DNA of 30,057 bases from CAYVQA01 sp045119035 (GTDB lineage Bacteria > Bacillota_I > Bacilli_A > ML615J-28 > CAG-313). The DNA lies in the NCBI GenBank assembly GCA_045119035.1, contig JBGVCU010000010.1:1-30057 (forward strand). Reading direction: 5' to 3'. The notes beneath the pieces were generated by a model. It saw only the letters and a list, made by a program, of their open reading frames with translations, did not search any database and was not told the origin of the DNA. Made by a program: the position numbers and the translations under genes. Shown here one piece after another: positions 22,181 through 29,916 of the stretch; within the stretch, counting starts at the first letter, position 1; every line of letters begins with the position of its first letter.

Positions 22181-22824
22181 TATAGTATACAAAAATAACA
22201 AAAACTATTAAAAAATATTTAAATTTTTTATCGTTTTTGTTATTTTTTGAGAATTAGAATTATAAATAATATTAAAGAGTATTAAAGATTACAGATATAC
22301 TACATAAAGCATCAAGATATCTTGTAAATTATTGTGTGAAACACAAAATTGGTACAATGGTTTTTGGCAGAAATAAAGAATGGAAAGACTCCATTCAACT
22401 AGGTAAACAAACCAACCAAAACTTTATATCAATTCCATTTTATAAGTTATTAAAGATGCTTGAGTATAAATGTAGGATGATAGGAATAAATCTTGTTACA
22501 CAAGAAGAATCCTATACATCAAAGTGTGATGCTTTAGCTTTTGAGGAAGTTAAGCATCGTGATGAATATAAAGGAAGTAGAGTAAAACGAGGTTTATTTT
22601 TATCTTCATTAGGTAAAGCATTAAATGCCGATATTAATGGAGCTTTAAATATTCTACGTAAATATCTACATTTAAAAGAAGTCAATGAGTTTCTTGTTAT
22701 ACAGGAAATAATTGATAGAGGTCTTTTGTATAGACCATATAGAATTTCATTCTATTAAATAAAAGTATTTTAATGTTAAAAAATTTATATATTTTTTAAT
22801 AGTTTTTAATACTTTTGAATACAT
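22181..22824 (+). mobile_element. Family B element remnant with tnpB 3' half
   Basis: The left end TATAGTATAC (22181) and leader are followed directly by the second half of tnpB. The tnpA and tnpB 5' parts are deleted. The right end runs through TTTTGAATACAT (22824) and is an imperfect inverted repeat of the left end. It occupies nearly all the space between gene 32 and the glycosyltransferase gene. Confidence 0.75.
22276..22758 (+). pseudogene. Family B TnpB fragment (C-terminal ~160 codons)
   Basis: The open frame begins without a start ahead of TDILHKASRYLVNYCVKHKI. An internal ATG at 22336 could give 140 residues. It includes GTMVFGRNKEWKDSIQLGKQ, the second RuvC acid in TQEESYTSKCD and the third in LNADINGALNILRK, but the first catalytic Asp is missing, so no nuclease can result. 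There is no Cys-based zinc ribbon, unlike the family A TnpB. Confidence 0.85.
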
Positions 22825-22869
22825 GCAGAATAAATATTCTTGATAACAACGTTAACAAAGTAAAATTTT

Positions 22870-23526
22870 ATGAATGTTAGTGGTTTTTGTGTTTTTAGAG
22901 ATACTCCAGAATATCGAAAATATGCAACCAAATGTTTCGATAGTATGTTAAGTACACAAGATTATCAATTTGATTTTTATGTTTATACGGATACACCAAG
23001 ATGGATAGAAGAGAACTATCCAAAATTTAAGATTAAACCATTAAAGAGTATAACAAATATAAAAAAATATAGAGATATTACAAATTTAATTTCTAATAAA
23101 TTGGTTGCGTTTGACGAACTAACAAAAATATCAGATATTGTATTTTGTATTGATTTAGATACAGAATTCAAGAAATCTTTAAAAGATTTGTTTCCAAAAT
23201 TAAAGAAGAACTCAATATATGGAAGTTTAGAATTAGACAATTATAATAATTTTACATTATCTAAAAGAAACTTTTGTAATATTTTTAAAGTTCATTATTT
23301 AAAATATATAAATGCAGGATTTTTAATTTTTACATTTAAGTTTGATTTTGACGTAGACGACTACAACAAATTCTTAAAAAATAGATTTGTAACCTGTTGT
23401 GAACAGGAATATTTGAGTTATAAATTTAAAGATAGAATTAAAATAATAAGTGTTTCTCACAATCCGTGTTTAAAAGAAAATAAAGACTATTATATTTTTC
23501 ATTATTTAGGGAATTTTAAATATTAG
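22870..23526 (+). CDS. Glycosyltransferase, GT8-like
   Basis: The protein has 218 residues. The pattern fits family GT8: an N-terminal strand with CFDSMLSTQDYQFDFYVYTD, the metal-binding DxD in VFCIDLDTEFKKSL (near 93-97), a YINAGFLIF segment, EQEYLSYKF (the D/E-Q-x-x-L acceptor-site pattern) and IFHYLGNFKY at the end, matching the HY-G-KPW signature in altered form. It transfers a sugar from a nucleotide donor, perhaps to phage DNA, virion proteins or host surface glycans. Which one cannot be said. The C-terminus is short and ends right at the signature. A family B element sits 45 bases upstream. Confidence 0.6.
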   Translation: MNVSGFCVFRDTPEYRKYATKCFDSMLSTQDYQFDFYVYTDTPRWIEENYPKFKIKPLKSITNIKKYRDITNLISNKLVAFDELTKISDIVFCIDLDTEFKKSLKDLFPKLKKNSIYGSLELDNYNNFTLSKRNFCNIFKVHYLKYINAGFLIFTFKFDFDVDDYNKFLKNRFVTCCEQEYLSYKFKDRIKIISVSHNPCLKENKDYYIFHYLGNFKY

Positions 23527-23564
23527 ATCAAATAAAAGCACATTTACTAGATGACAAAAACTTG

Positions 23565-23594
23565 TTGCACAAACAATAATTTTTATTATATTAT
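23565..23594 (+). promoter_or_regulatory. Possible sigma-70 promoter for the 23769 gene group
   Basis: TTGCAC at 23565-23570, an 18-base spacer and TATTAT at 23589-23594. The 175 bases from there to the start at 23769 hold no gene I can support. Confidence 0.45.
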
Positions 23595-23768
23595 TGATAT
23601 ATCATAATTCAGTAATTTCACATTTAAGTTTTGCTGAGAACAATGGCAAGAAACAAATGTCCTTAGAACTTATTAAAGATGAGGAAACACCTAAAGAAAA
23701 AATCTTTTAGGAAAACTTCGAGAACTCATTTACAACAAAATTAAGAACCTTTAACAAAGGTTAGAATT

Positions 23769-24041
23769 ATGAACAGAGATATACCAGAACAGTATGAAAT
23801 ATATAAGCATTTTAAAGGTAAATTTTACAGGATCGTTACTGTAGGACATCATAGTGAAACCAAAGAAAGAATGGTAGTTTATTATGATATATGTAACGAG
23901 AATAGCTCTTTTTATGATCCATGCATCTGTCCTCTGGATATGTTCATGAGTGAAGTAGATCATGAGAAGTATCCTGATGTAAAGCAGAAATACAGATTTG
24001 AAAAAGAGGATTATCTTAAAAAAAAATCAGAGCATAGATGA
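23769..24041 (+). CDS. DUF1653 family protein
   Basis: The protein has 90 residues. It matches the family pattern: YEIYKHFKGKFYRIVTVGHH, SETKERMVVYYDI, the block ending in CPLDMFMSEVDHEKYPDVKQ and YRFE. Proteins of this family are small and widespread in bacteria and phages, and their biochemical role is unknown. A short hairpin (AACCTTT/AAAGGTT) ends 6 bases before the ATG and covers the usual ribosome-site position, so translation may be controlled or weak. Confidence 0.8.
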   Translation: MNRDIPEQYEIYKHFKGKFYRIVTVGHHSETKERMVVYYDICNENSSFYDPCICPLDMFMSEVDHEKYPDVKQKYRFEKEDYLKKKSEHR

Positions 24042-24070
24042 AAATTAGAGAAGTTCAGGAGAAATAAACC

Positions 24071-24304
24071 ATGAGCGAAAGAAATGTTATAGAATACCTA
24101 AAAGATTTACTTGAAGAAACTCGCAGTATAAGACCATTCACAAGTAACGAAAATGGAGATATAATCTGTTATCAGTGCGGAAGAGTTGCAAAAGAGCATT
24201 GCAGTACAGAAGCAGGACTTAGAGAAGTAGAGATTTCAGGCTTATGCGAAGAGTGCTTCGATAAGCTGTTTGAGGAAGACGAAGAAGATGAAGATACTAT
24301 CTGA
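24071..24304 (+). CDS. Small zinc-ribbon protein (77 aa)
   Basis: Two Cys pairs, ICYQCGRVAKEHC near 32-44 and LCEECFDKLF at 57-66, can hold one zinc. A helix precedes them (NVIEYLKDLLEETRS), and the tail is highly acidic (EEDEEDEDTI). The ribosome site AGGAGA lies before the ATG. It is likely a small early regulatory or adaptor protein, but the target is unknown. Its acidic tail codons double as the ribosome site of the next gene. Confidence 0.7.
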   Translation: MSERNVIEYLKDLLEETRSIRPFTSNENGDIICYQCGRVAKEHCSTEAGLREVEISGLCEECFDKLFEEDEEDEDTI

Positions 24305-24560
24305 CTTTTTAGAAGAACTAAAGGTATACAAAGAAGGTGTTTTCCTAGATAAAACTATATCGATCTTCTACAATGATTGGTCATTAAATCCAGATTATGA
24401 AGATGACTACTCCGAAAGAGTACAAGTTGAAACTGCAAAACTAAGAGATCTTAATTCTGAAAAGTTCAAATCATATCAATTAGTATGGTGGGATCAAAAT
24501 TCATACAATCCAAACTTTGTAGAGATATGTGTTAAGAGGATGAAGAATGAAAACTCATAA
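24288..24560 (+). CDS. Hypothetical protein (90 aa)
   Basis: I choose the ATG at 24288 (MKILSDFLEELKVYKEGVFL), which has a purine-rich GAAGAAG ahead, over an upstream TTG. It overlaps the zinc-ribbon gene by 17 bases in another frame. Tryptophan- and acid-rich segments (IFYNDWSLNPDYEDDYSE, VWWDQNSYNPNF) are visible. No family is recognised. Confidence 0.65.
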   Translation: MKILSDFLEELKVYKEGVFLDKTISIFYNDWSLNPDYEDDYSERVQVETAKLRDLNSEKFKSYQLVWWDQNSYNPNFVEICVKRMKNENS

Positions 24561-24711
24561 AGAATTGATACCTAATAATGTAGGTGATTATGAAGAAAGA
24601 GATGTTCCTGATGGCTATCACTATGAGCTTCAATTGTTAAATGGTTTATGGCAATGGATTCTAGTTGCAGATAATGATAACTATCAGGAATTTAGTGAGG
24701 GTAAAAAATGA
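24547..24711 (+). CDS. Small protein (54 aa)
   Basis: The frame encodes MKTHKELIPNNVGDYEERDV, then PDGYHYELQLLNGLWQWILV and ends EFSEGKK. It overlaps the previous gene by 14 bases and the next by four (ATGA), indicating a tightly coupled early operon. No family is recognised. Confidence 0.65.
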   Translation: MKTHKELIPNNVGDYEERDVPDGYHYELQLLNGLWQWILVADNDNYQEFSEGKK

Positions 24712-24821
24712 TCGGTACTTTAATGAGTTCATGTATACTCGGAATGTTTCTAGTAGCTGTTTTATTTCCTTTAGGAATTTTAATTTATATGACAGTTAGA
24801 TTCATCAAGGATAAAGAATGA
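24708..24821 (+). CDS. Small membrane protein (37 aa)
   Basis: One transmembrane helix (CILGMFLVAVLFPLGILIYM) ends with a positive tail (TVRFIKDKE). The start overlaps the previous stop as ATGA, with GAGGGTAA as ribosome site. Function is unknown. Confidence 0.65.
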   Translation: MIGTLMSSCILGMFLVAVLFPLGILIYMTVRFIKDKE

Positions 24822-24859
24822 TAACCAAAAATATCTTAGAAATTTAATGAGGATATAGA

Positions 24860-25126
24860 ATGGAATATTTTACTAGTCTCCTTGTAGGAGCAATCATAGG
24901 GTTTGTAATCGGAATAGTTGTTAGTGGAATTGCAAACGATTCTGATACTGCTTTAAAACTTTCAAATGTAATGAATGCTTCAATGCTTGATTGCGTAACA
25001 CATAAAGTAATTACCAAAAAACAGGTACATGATATTGAAGTGATTTTTAACAAACACATTGAGTTAAATTTCAAGCATATAAAAACTAATCACAATTCGT
25101 ATAATAAGAATATTAAGATTGAATAA
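24860..25126 (+). CDS. Membrane protein (88 aa)
   Basis: Residues 5-25 (TSLLVGAIIGFVIGIVVSGIA) form a Gly-rich transmembrane helix. The rest is helical and soluble, with a Lys/Asn-rich end. GAGGATA precedes the ATG. A nine-codon frame at 24818-24847 separates it from the previous gene. Function is unknown. Confidence 0.65.
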   Translation: MEYFTSLLVGAIIGFVIGIVVSGIANDSDTALKLSNVMNASMLDCVTHKVITKKQVHDIEVIFNKHIELNFKHIKTNHNSYNKNIKIE

Positions 25127-25406
25127 CAAAATTGCAGGCATATTGTTCTATTTCAAATACAAATACAATATGTCTTTTAAAGATTTAAAGATATTTAGAA
25201 AATACTTTAAAACTGAATTTATGATTGATGAAAACTCAGATGAAAAATTTACTAATTTTGAAGTACTAGACAGAATTACAAAATCATACAGAGTTGTAAG
25301 GTCGAATGACACTGAATTTAATGAACTCATCAATTCGTCAAAAGATGATTCATTTACAACATTCATTTACGATCCAAGTACAGTTTTAGTTTTTGATTTA
25401 GTTTAA
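25119..25406 (+). CDS. Hypothetical protein (up to 95 aa)
   Basis: The longest frame starts with TTG at 25119 (reading NNKIAGILFYFKYKYN) and overlaps the previous gene by 8 bases. ATG at residue 18 (MSFKDLKIFRKYFKTEFMID, 25170) is an alternative. The pattern EFNELINSSKDDSFTTFIYD follows. No family is recognised. It is the last gene before a late-promoter motif. Confidence 0.55.
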   Translation: MNNKIAGILFYFKYKYNMSFKDLKIFRKYFKTEFMIDENSDEKFTNFEVLDRITKSYRVVRSNDTEFNELINSSKDDSFTTFIYDPSTVLVFDLV

Positions 25407-25409
25407 AAT

Positions 25410-25417
25410 TATAAATA
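25410..25417 (+). promoter_or_regulatory. Candidate late promoter for the 25445 gene
   Basis: TATAAATA lies 27 bases ahead of the ATG at 25445. It marks a switch from the early-type small genes to a virion-type gene. Confidence 0.6.
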
Positions 25418-25444
25418 ATATATTTAATAACTAATGGCGAAAAA

Positions 25445-26029
25445 ATGAATTTCGATGATTATTTAGCTTATCGTCACCGCGACGAAAACTTAAACGAAGC
25501 AGTTAAGCTCGAGGTAGGTGATTTTGGAACTTACAGAGATAAGTACGGTGAAACAGTCGGATTTCTAGTTATCGGTTGTCTATCACACGGTTGTATCGCT
25601 GTTACTGGTTCTTTGGTCGGTATAGTCACACCAAAGAGCATAAATAAAATTAAAATAGAAAAGTACTTTGAAGCTTCTGTTCACATTGATGAAAATGGCA
25701 AAATCGAGGGTAGATATCCTGTGAGCGTATATAAAGGTGATTTTAACTCATTTTTAAGTATGCTTGATGGTGAAGATGATGAAGATTTAGATGAATCTCT
25801 TTCTTATGACGAAGGACGTAATATATTACTGCCATTACGACAAAACGAAGGAAAACGAATTAAAGTGACCGGTAAAAAAGAAACGTATTCAGGAAAACTT
25901 GTAAATTTCGATAGAGATGGTGTTCAACTAGGATGGACTTGGGTTGAGCCTGGTAGATATAGAATAGAAGGTATGATAATTCCTTGGAAAAATATTCTTG
26001 ACATAAAATTTGTTAAAGAAACGGAATAA
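25445..26029 (+). CDS. Candidate internal head protein with targeting peptide
   Basis: The protein has 194 residues. The N-terminus MNFDDYLAYRHRDENLNEAV resembles that of the 1324 protein (M-T-Y-E-E-Y-L) and T4 internal-head leaders. LNE at 16-18 is a fitting (L/I)-x-E cleavage site, leaving AVKLEVGDFGTY as mature start. The body is beta-rich: GTYRDKYGETVGFLVIGCLS at 28-47, and a second small beta domain at 130-190 (GKRIKVTGKKETYSGKLVNF, then WTWVEPGRYRIEG). An acidic linker (DGEDDEDLDESLSYDEG) joins them, and its LDE offers a second possible cut. It would be packed in the head and injected with DNA. This rests on the leader pattern and promoter type. Confidence 0.45.
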   Translation: MNFDDYLAYRHRDENLNEAVKLEVGDFGTYRDKYGETVGFLVIGCLSHGCIAVTGSLVGIVTPKSINKIKIEKYFEASVHIDENGKIEGRYPVSVYKGDFNSFLSMLDGEDDEDLDESLSYDEGRNILLPLRQNEGKRIKVTGKKETYSGKLVNFDRDGVQLGWTWVEPGRYRIEGMIIPWKNILDIKFVKETE

Positions 26030-26137
26030 GAATCTTCTAAATTGTAAGAGTGTTCCTTCAAAATAAAGATGAAGAAGATGATGAAGATTACTAAAATCGA
26101 CAAAATCTAATTTACACCTCATCCTCAGTCCTCAATC

Positions 26138-26168
26138 AAAAACCTTTCGAAAGAGAGGTTTTTTAATT
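26138..26168 (+). terminator. Terminator after the 25445 gene
   Basis: AAAAACCT pairs with AGGTTTTT around a CTTTCGAAAG inner palindrome, followed by T-rich sequence. The 100 bases between stop and hairpin hold no supported gene. Confidence 0.75.
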
Positions 26169-26240
26169 TTTTAAAACTTATTTAGATTTGATACGTTCAT
26201 CAAAATCGTTAAAAATTTTTAAAATTTTTATAAAAAATAG

Positions 26241-26269
26241 TTTACATTTTAAATTTTTTGGTTTATAAT
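26241..26269 (+). promoter_or_regulatory. Strong sigma-70 promoter for 26293
   Basis: TTTACA at 26241-26246, an exact 17-base spacer and consensus TATAAT at 26264-26269. The start codon lies 23 bases on. It is the best host-type promoter in the window. Confidence 0.8.
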
Positions 26270-26292
26270 AATATTGTAAAAAGGAATACAAT

Positions 26293-26694
26293 ATGTTAGA
26301 CTCTAAGTTAGAAAGCAAAATTAACGATCTCACAGATCAGTATGTTTCTCCTGAAGGTAAGTGTGAAACTGTAGCAGGTGAAATTCTAAGAGCTTACAAT
26401 CGCGTTATTTATCGTTATTACAACGATGGCGATGTTGCTGGTGAAGATTATGGCAGAGAAACAGTTAACCCTGCACTTAGATATCTGTTCTCCCAGCTGC
26501 CTACAATTAAGCAGTTCTTTGAGATAGACTACTATGATAAATCAATTTGTTATATCGATTATGATTACGAGACAATTTTAAACAAAATCGGTTTCATAAT
26601 TCTAGATCATTTTGAAAAGTATCCAAAGCTTTTCACTGAAACAAATTTCCATGATATGTTTGAATTCGCAGAAAAATCTGACCGTGACTATTAA
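26293..26694 (+). CDS. Hypothetical early protein (133 aa)
   Basis: Helical and acidic, rich in Tyr and Asp: GEILRAYNRVIYRYYNDGD at 29-47, GRETVNPALRYLFSQLP at 54-70, and a central YYDKSICYIDYDYETILN. AAAGGAA precedes the ATG and a strong sigma-70 promoter lies upstream, so it is expressed early. Similar-looking proteins occur in other phages as conserved hypotheticals, as far as I recall; no function is known to me. Confidence 0.75.
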   Translation: MLDSKLESKINDLTDQYVSPEGKCETVAGEILRAYNRVIYRYYNDGDVAGEDYGRETVNPALRYLFSQLPTIKQFFEIDYYDKSICYIDYDYETILNKIGFIILDHFEKYPKLFTETNFHDMFEFAEKSDRDY

Positions 26695-26712
26695 GAATAA
26701 AGGAGATTTAAA

Positions 26713-26955
26713 ATGAAAATTTGTGAATTTATTGTTTCAACAATACTATTTTTATTAGCATTACCATTCATTCTTGCACTTCTTTTGTTAGTTGCGCTAA
26801 GAGAGATTTCTGATAAGATTTTCAGAATGATTGCTCTGGTATTCATCACTATCATCTATTCTTTAGTTGGATTTAAAGATTTACTTTTCAAGACTAACAA
26901 TATTGAAAAGTTAAATGAATTATTAAAGACCTATCTCAAAAAAGATAATTTTTGA
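26713..26955 (+). CDS. Membrane protein (80 aa)
   Basis: Two hydrophobic helices are visible: residues 6-28 (FIVSTILFLLALPFILALLL and on) and 36-53 (FRMIALVFITIIYSLVGF), with a charged C-terminal tail. AAGGAG precedes the ATG. It shares the strong early promoter. Function is unknown. Confidence 0.7.
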   Translation: MKICEFIVSTILFLLALPFILALLLLVALREISDKIFRMIALVFITIIYSLVGFKDLLFKTNNIEKLNELLKTYLKKDNF

Positions 26956-27025
26956 GTTACTTTAAAATAAATCAAATTTAATTTTAAAATACTTAAAAAC
27001 AATTAGAGGAAGTATCATGTGAAAC

Positions 27026-27082
27026 ATGGCTTATGTTGTAACAGTTAAAGATATTAAACAAATTGAAGGAAAGGATAGAATT
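27026..27082 (+). pseudogene. N-terminal fragment of an RNA-ligase-like gene
   Basis: MAYVVTVKDIKQIEGKDRIV matches the start of DRB0094/Rnl5-type RNA ligases (V-I-PIEGADRI pattern) as I recall them. After about 19 codons the sequence changes to a family B right end, which adds LLYRK and a stop. The catalytic Lys motif is absent. The 3' remainder of the gene is not downstream in this window, so this is a relic. Confidence 0.5.
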
Positions 27083-27217
27083 GTCCTGTTATACAGGAAA
27101 TAATTGATAGAAGTCTTTTGTATAGACCATATAGAATTTCATTCTATTAAATAAAAGTATTTTAATGTTAAAAAATTTATATATTTTTTTAATAGTTTTT
27201 AATATTTTTGAATACAT
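27083..27217 (+). mobile_element. Family B element right-end fragment
   Basis: It matches 22690-22824, from CCTGTTATACAGGAAATAAT through the tnpB stop to TTTTTGAATACAT. The left end and most of tnpB are gone. It lies at the break in the RNA-ligase-like gene. Confidence 0.8.
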
Positions 27218-27235
27218 AAAGAAGAGGAGTTGTTT

Positions 27236-27331
27236 ATGAAAGATGCTATTGTTGGATATTTGTTGATTTCATGTATGTTTGCCGGTATCGGATATAGTAT
27301 CTGGTATTTTGTATTAGGGGATATTTTTTAG
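27236..27331 (+). CDS. Tiny membrane protein (31 aa)
   Basis: The frame encodes MKDAIVGYLLISCMFAGIGY, then SIWYFVLGDIF. It is nearly all one transmembrane helix. AAGAGGAG is a strong ribosome site just upstream, and the stop abuts the next ATG, so it is probably expressed. Function is unknown. Confidence 0.6.
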   Translation: MKDAIVGYLLISCMFAGIGYSIWYFVLGDIF

Positions 27332-27442
27332 ATGAAATTAATTAAAACAAAATTATTGAAAAACAGCGATGTTACAGATGCAAGTATCGCAACTGCCTCT
27401 TATTTTTATCCGTTGGTTTTATATAAAATTTGTGTTCATTAG
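27332..27442 (+). pseudogene. Gene fragment fused to a family A end
   Basis: MKLIKTKLLKNSDVTDASIA then TAS is phage-like. From about codon 24 the codons come from the family A left end (YFYPLVLYKICVH, stop 27440-27442). The rest of the original gene is missing, so the 36-residue frame is probably a truncated relic. Confidence 0.55.
27401..27422 (-). mobile_element. Family A left-end fragment A5
   Basis: On the minus strand it reads ATAAAACCAACGGATAAAAA, the left terminus of family A, adjacent to TTTAT (27423-27427). No hairpin, tnpB or right end remains here, so a deletion took the rest of the element together with part of the neighbouring gene. Confidence 0.75.
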
Positions 27443-27462
27443 AGTTTTAACGTGACCTCCTA

Positions 27463-27505
27463 AAAAGTCCTCTTGTAATATAACAAACAAGAGGACTTTT
27501 CTTTT
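27463..27505 (+). terminator. Strong terminator before the 27542 gene
   Basis: AAAAGTCCTCTTGT pairs perfectly with ACAAGAGGACTTTT over a ten-base loop, followed by CTTTTATTAT. Confidence 0.85.
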
Positions 27506-27509
27506 ATTA

Positions 27510-27517
27510 TATAAATA
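27510..27517 (+). promoter_or_regulatory. Candidate late promoter for the 27542 gene
   Basis: TATAAATA lies 23 bases before the ATG at 27541. It follows directly on the terminator, so the gene is its own unit. No clear ribosome site is visible in the short leader. Confidence 0.6.
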
Positions 27518-27540
27518 CATAAAACAATCATGTAGTACCA

Positions 27541-29908
27541 AATGAATTTAAGTGTAATATACGAAAGTATTGTTCCAGACAATATTAAAGATCTCCCAGT
27601 TGTAAAAGAAAGTTTAAAAGTATTCATTGAGATGTTGAACAGAAATGCTAAGATATCTCAAAGAATAAATAAGATTTTTAGTATTGATGATGAAGTTTGG
27701 TATAAGCTAGATAGTAATGGTGAACCTATTACTATTTCTGACTCTAAATTCCTCAAACAGTCTAAGAATAATCTTAAAAAAGGATTATTATTAACTTATC
27801 TAGGTGTTTTGTACGATTGTATTGGTTCTGCACAACTAGACAACTTAATTAGACAAGCAACAAAATTAAGAAATTATAATGATAGTTTAATTTATAAAGA
27901 ACAAACAGACACTTTAACTTCTGAATTCTTGGGTTCGTTTAGAAGTGTTCAACAATCTGTTGGTACGGAAAATGCGTTTAACTATATGTATCAATTTTCA
28001 AAATATTTGGAAACAGGATATATGGTTGACGATCTTGATACCAAATCTCATATGCCTAGTGTATTCGTTAGTGATTATAAAGGCAGTTTACACAAATATT
28101 ATTTCACAAATTTTTTACATAACTTAGCACATCCAGTAGGATGGGTTTATACATACACAACGGTACTGCAATTTGTGCTGGAAGATGTTTTCGGCATTAT
28201 CTTTTTATATACTTTACCAAGAATTGTAATTAAAAATTCTAACAGTCAATATATTTTCTTTACAAATCTTAATCAGGAACAGTTTTTAAATTCTTTAAGA
28301 CAAGCTATAAAATCAGACGAAACCCGTTCTCATACAATTTGGATGGAACGACCATTATATTATGATCAGGATGATAAACTCTCAAGAAGTATTACATTTA
28401 AACAAATTGAACAATTTAGATTTAAAGAACTTAACGAGTTCGATCCTAACAAACTAGATGAGTATTTTAAAGATGCAGATGTTTTATTAGTTCACTATAC
28501 GTACAAACAATACAATAGTTATACTATGGATGGTTCAGATAAATCATCTTTGATTACTTTTACTAATAATAAAATTATATATTCTGATAATAACAATGTT
28601 TATTTTGGTGATTTGAACAATTCTCATGATGGACTACCATTTACTGAAAAGTTATTCAAATTTGAAGGCTACTTTGATTTAGATTGTGGTTCAACTAAAG
28701 AAATTGAAAATGGAACAGAATATAAATTCATATATAAAGATGATGTTTCATGGTGGTTTAACTTTGAACCTACACAAGCTAAAACATCATATTTAGAGCC
28801 TAATATTAATAATGCTTTTAAATTAAAAGGCAATGCATATACATATACGCAAGGATACGATGAGACAAAATATAACTTAAGTTGCCCAAACGGTAATTTA
28901 AGAGAATTTGATAAAAATTTTGATATTTCTTTTACATTTAAAAATACACAAGAGACGTATATTAAAGTTTACTCAGATTTCGGACAGCAGTGGATACAGA
29001 CATTTACACATTTTGGCGAAAATACTGTTAAACTAAGTGTATCTGAATATGGCGGTGAATATCTTAATATTCGTGCTCTTACCATTGATAGTGATATTTA
29101 TTTAAGAACAAATATATTAGATAAACATAATAATAGAACTAAAATTACGCATTGGGATTATGATGATTTAAGTTCTGAACTTACTATTACTGGAACAACA
29201 ACGTTAAACTCGTTAAATTTAATATGTAATGGTGAAACATATAACTGTTCTATTAATGATAATGTTTTTAATGTAGTATTATATATTAATGATGAAGTAA
29301 ATATTTATGTTGATAACTTACATCTAACAACGAATTTGTTTAAAAGGGATTTATATAATTCTGAATTACAGTATCCTAATTTTATACAGTACAATGCACC
29401 TAAGCAAGTTAATCATATTAACATATCAAATCCTGATCAAATGTTTGATGGTGTTAATGCTGATGCAAACGGTAATATAATTACAAATATAAACGATACA
29501 TTAGGTAAATGGAATTTAACAAATGCTTGTGATCTGACAACAATAGATAAAGTAAATTTAGATAATTATACAGACTCAAATTATCCAAATAATTTATGTT
29601 ACATTTATCGAGGTTATGCTAAAGTAGAATGTAATACTTCAGAAATTTATGTAATGGATAGTTCCAAGTATGTTGTAGATGATATTTTCTTTCAGTATGA
29701 TACTGATTACTTCCTTGTATTTAACGATTCAGATGATGGTGATACGTTTAAAGATTATGATGATTATGTGAAAAATCAATACAATGGAAATATTGATTAT
29801 ACTAAAAAGCATTCATTCTTGTTTACGATCGAATCTCAAGAATATCCAGAAACCATTGATCGTGCAAGTTGGGATCGTATAAATCATGTTTTAACATTCA
29901 AGAAGTAA
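27541..29908 (+). CDS. Large virion protein (788 aa), probable baseplate or tail-fibre component
   Basis: The start codon is the ATG at 27541-27543. Residues 1-230 are helical. They contain NLSVIYESIVPDNIKDLPVV, a conserved-looking YNDSLIYKEQTDTLTSEFLG and FTNFLHNLAHPVGWVYTYTT. The HP-G-x-x-Y element resembles the N-terminal module of large baseplate and tail proteins of T4-like phages (HPAG-type motif), as I recall it. From about 340 on, the protein is beta-rich, high in Asn, Asp, Thr and Tyr, with repeated jelly-roll-like stretches (FKFEGYFDLDCGS, NFDISFTFKNTQE, SSELTITGTTTLNSLNL), as in fibres. There are no transmembrane helices. The terminator before it, TATAAATA and family A element after it make a single-gene unit. 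Its exact place in the tail is not known. Confidence 0.5.
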
Positions 29909-29916
29909 CTATTTAT

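Noticed and set aside
22336..22758. 140-residue TnpB-like frame as a working gene
   Set aside because: The first RuvC Asp and the N-terminal half are deleted, and the upstream frame shows that the ATG is internal.
23661..23712. Short frame reading MSLELIKDEETPKEKIF
   Set aside because: It has 17 codons with only a weak ribosome site; too little to support a gene.
24818..24847. Nine-codon frame between 24708 and 24860 genes
   Set aside because: It overlaps a stop as ATGA but is too short; more likely a translational bridge or chance.
26050..26095. Acidic tail-like codons (NKDEEDDEDY) after the 25445 gene
   Set aside because: They lie in a frame without a start and follow a stop; possibly a relic of an older C-terminus.
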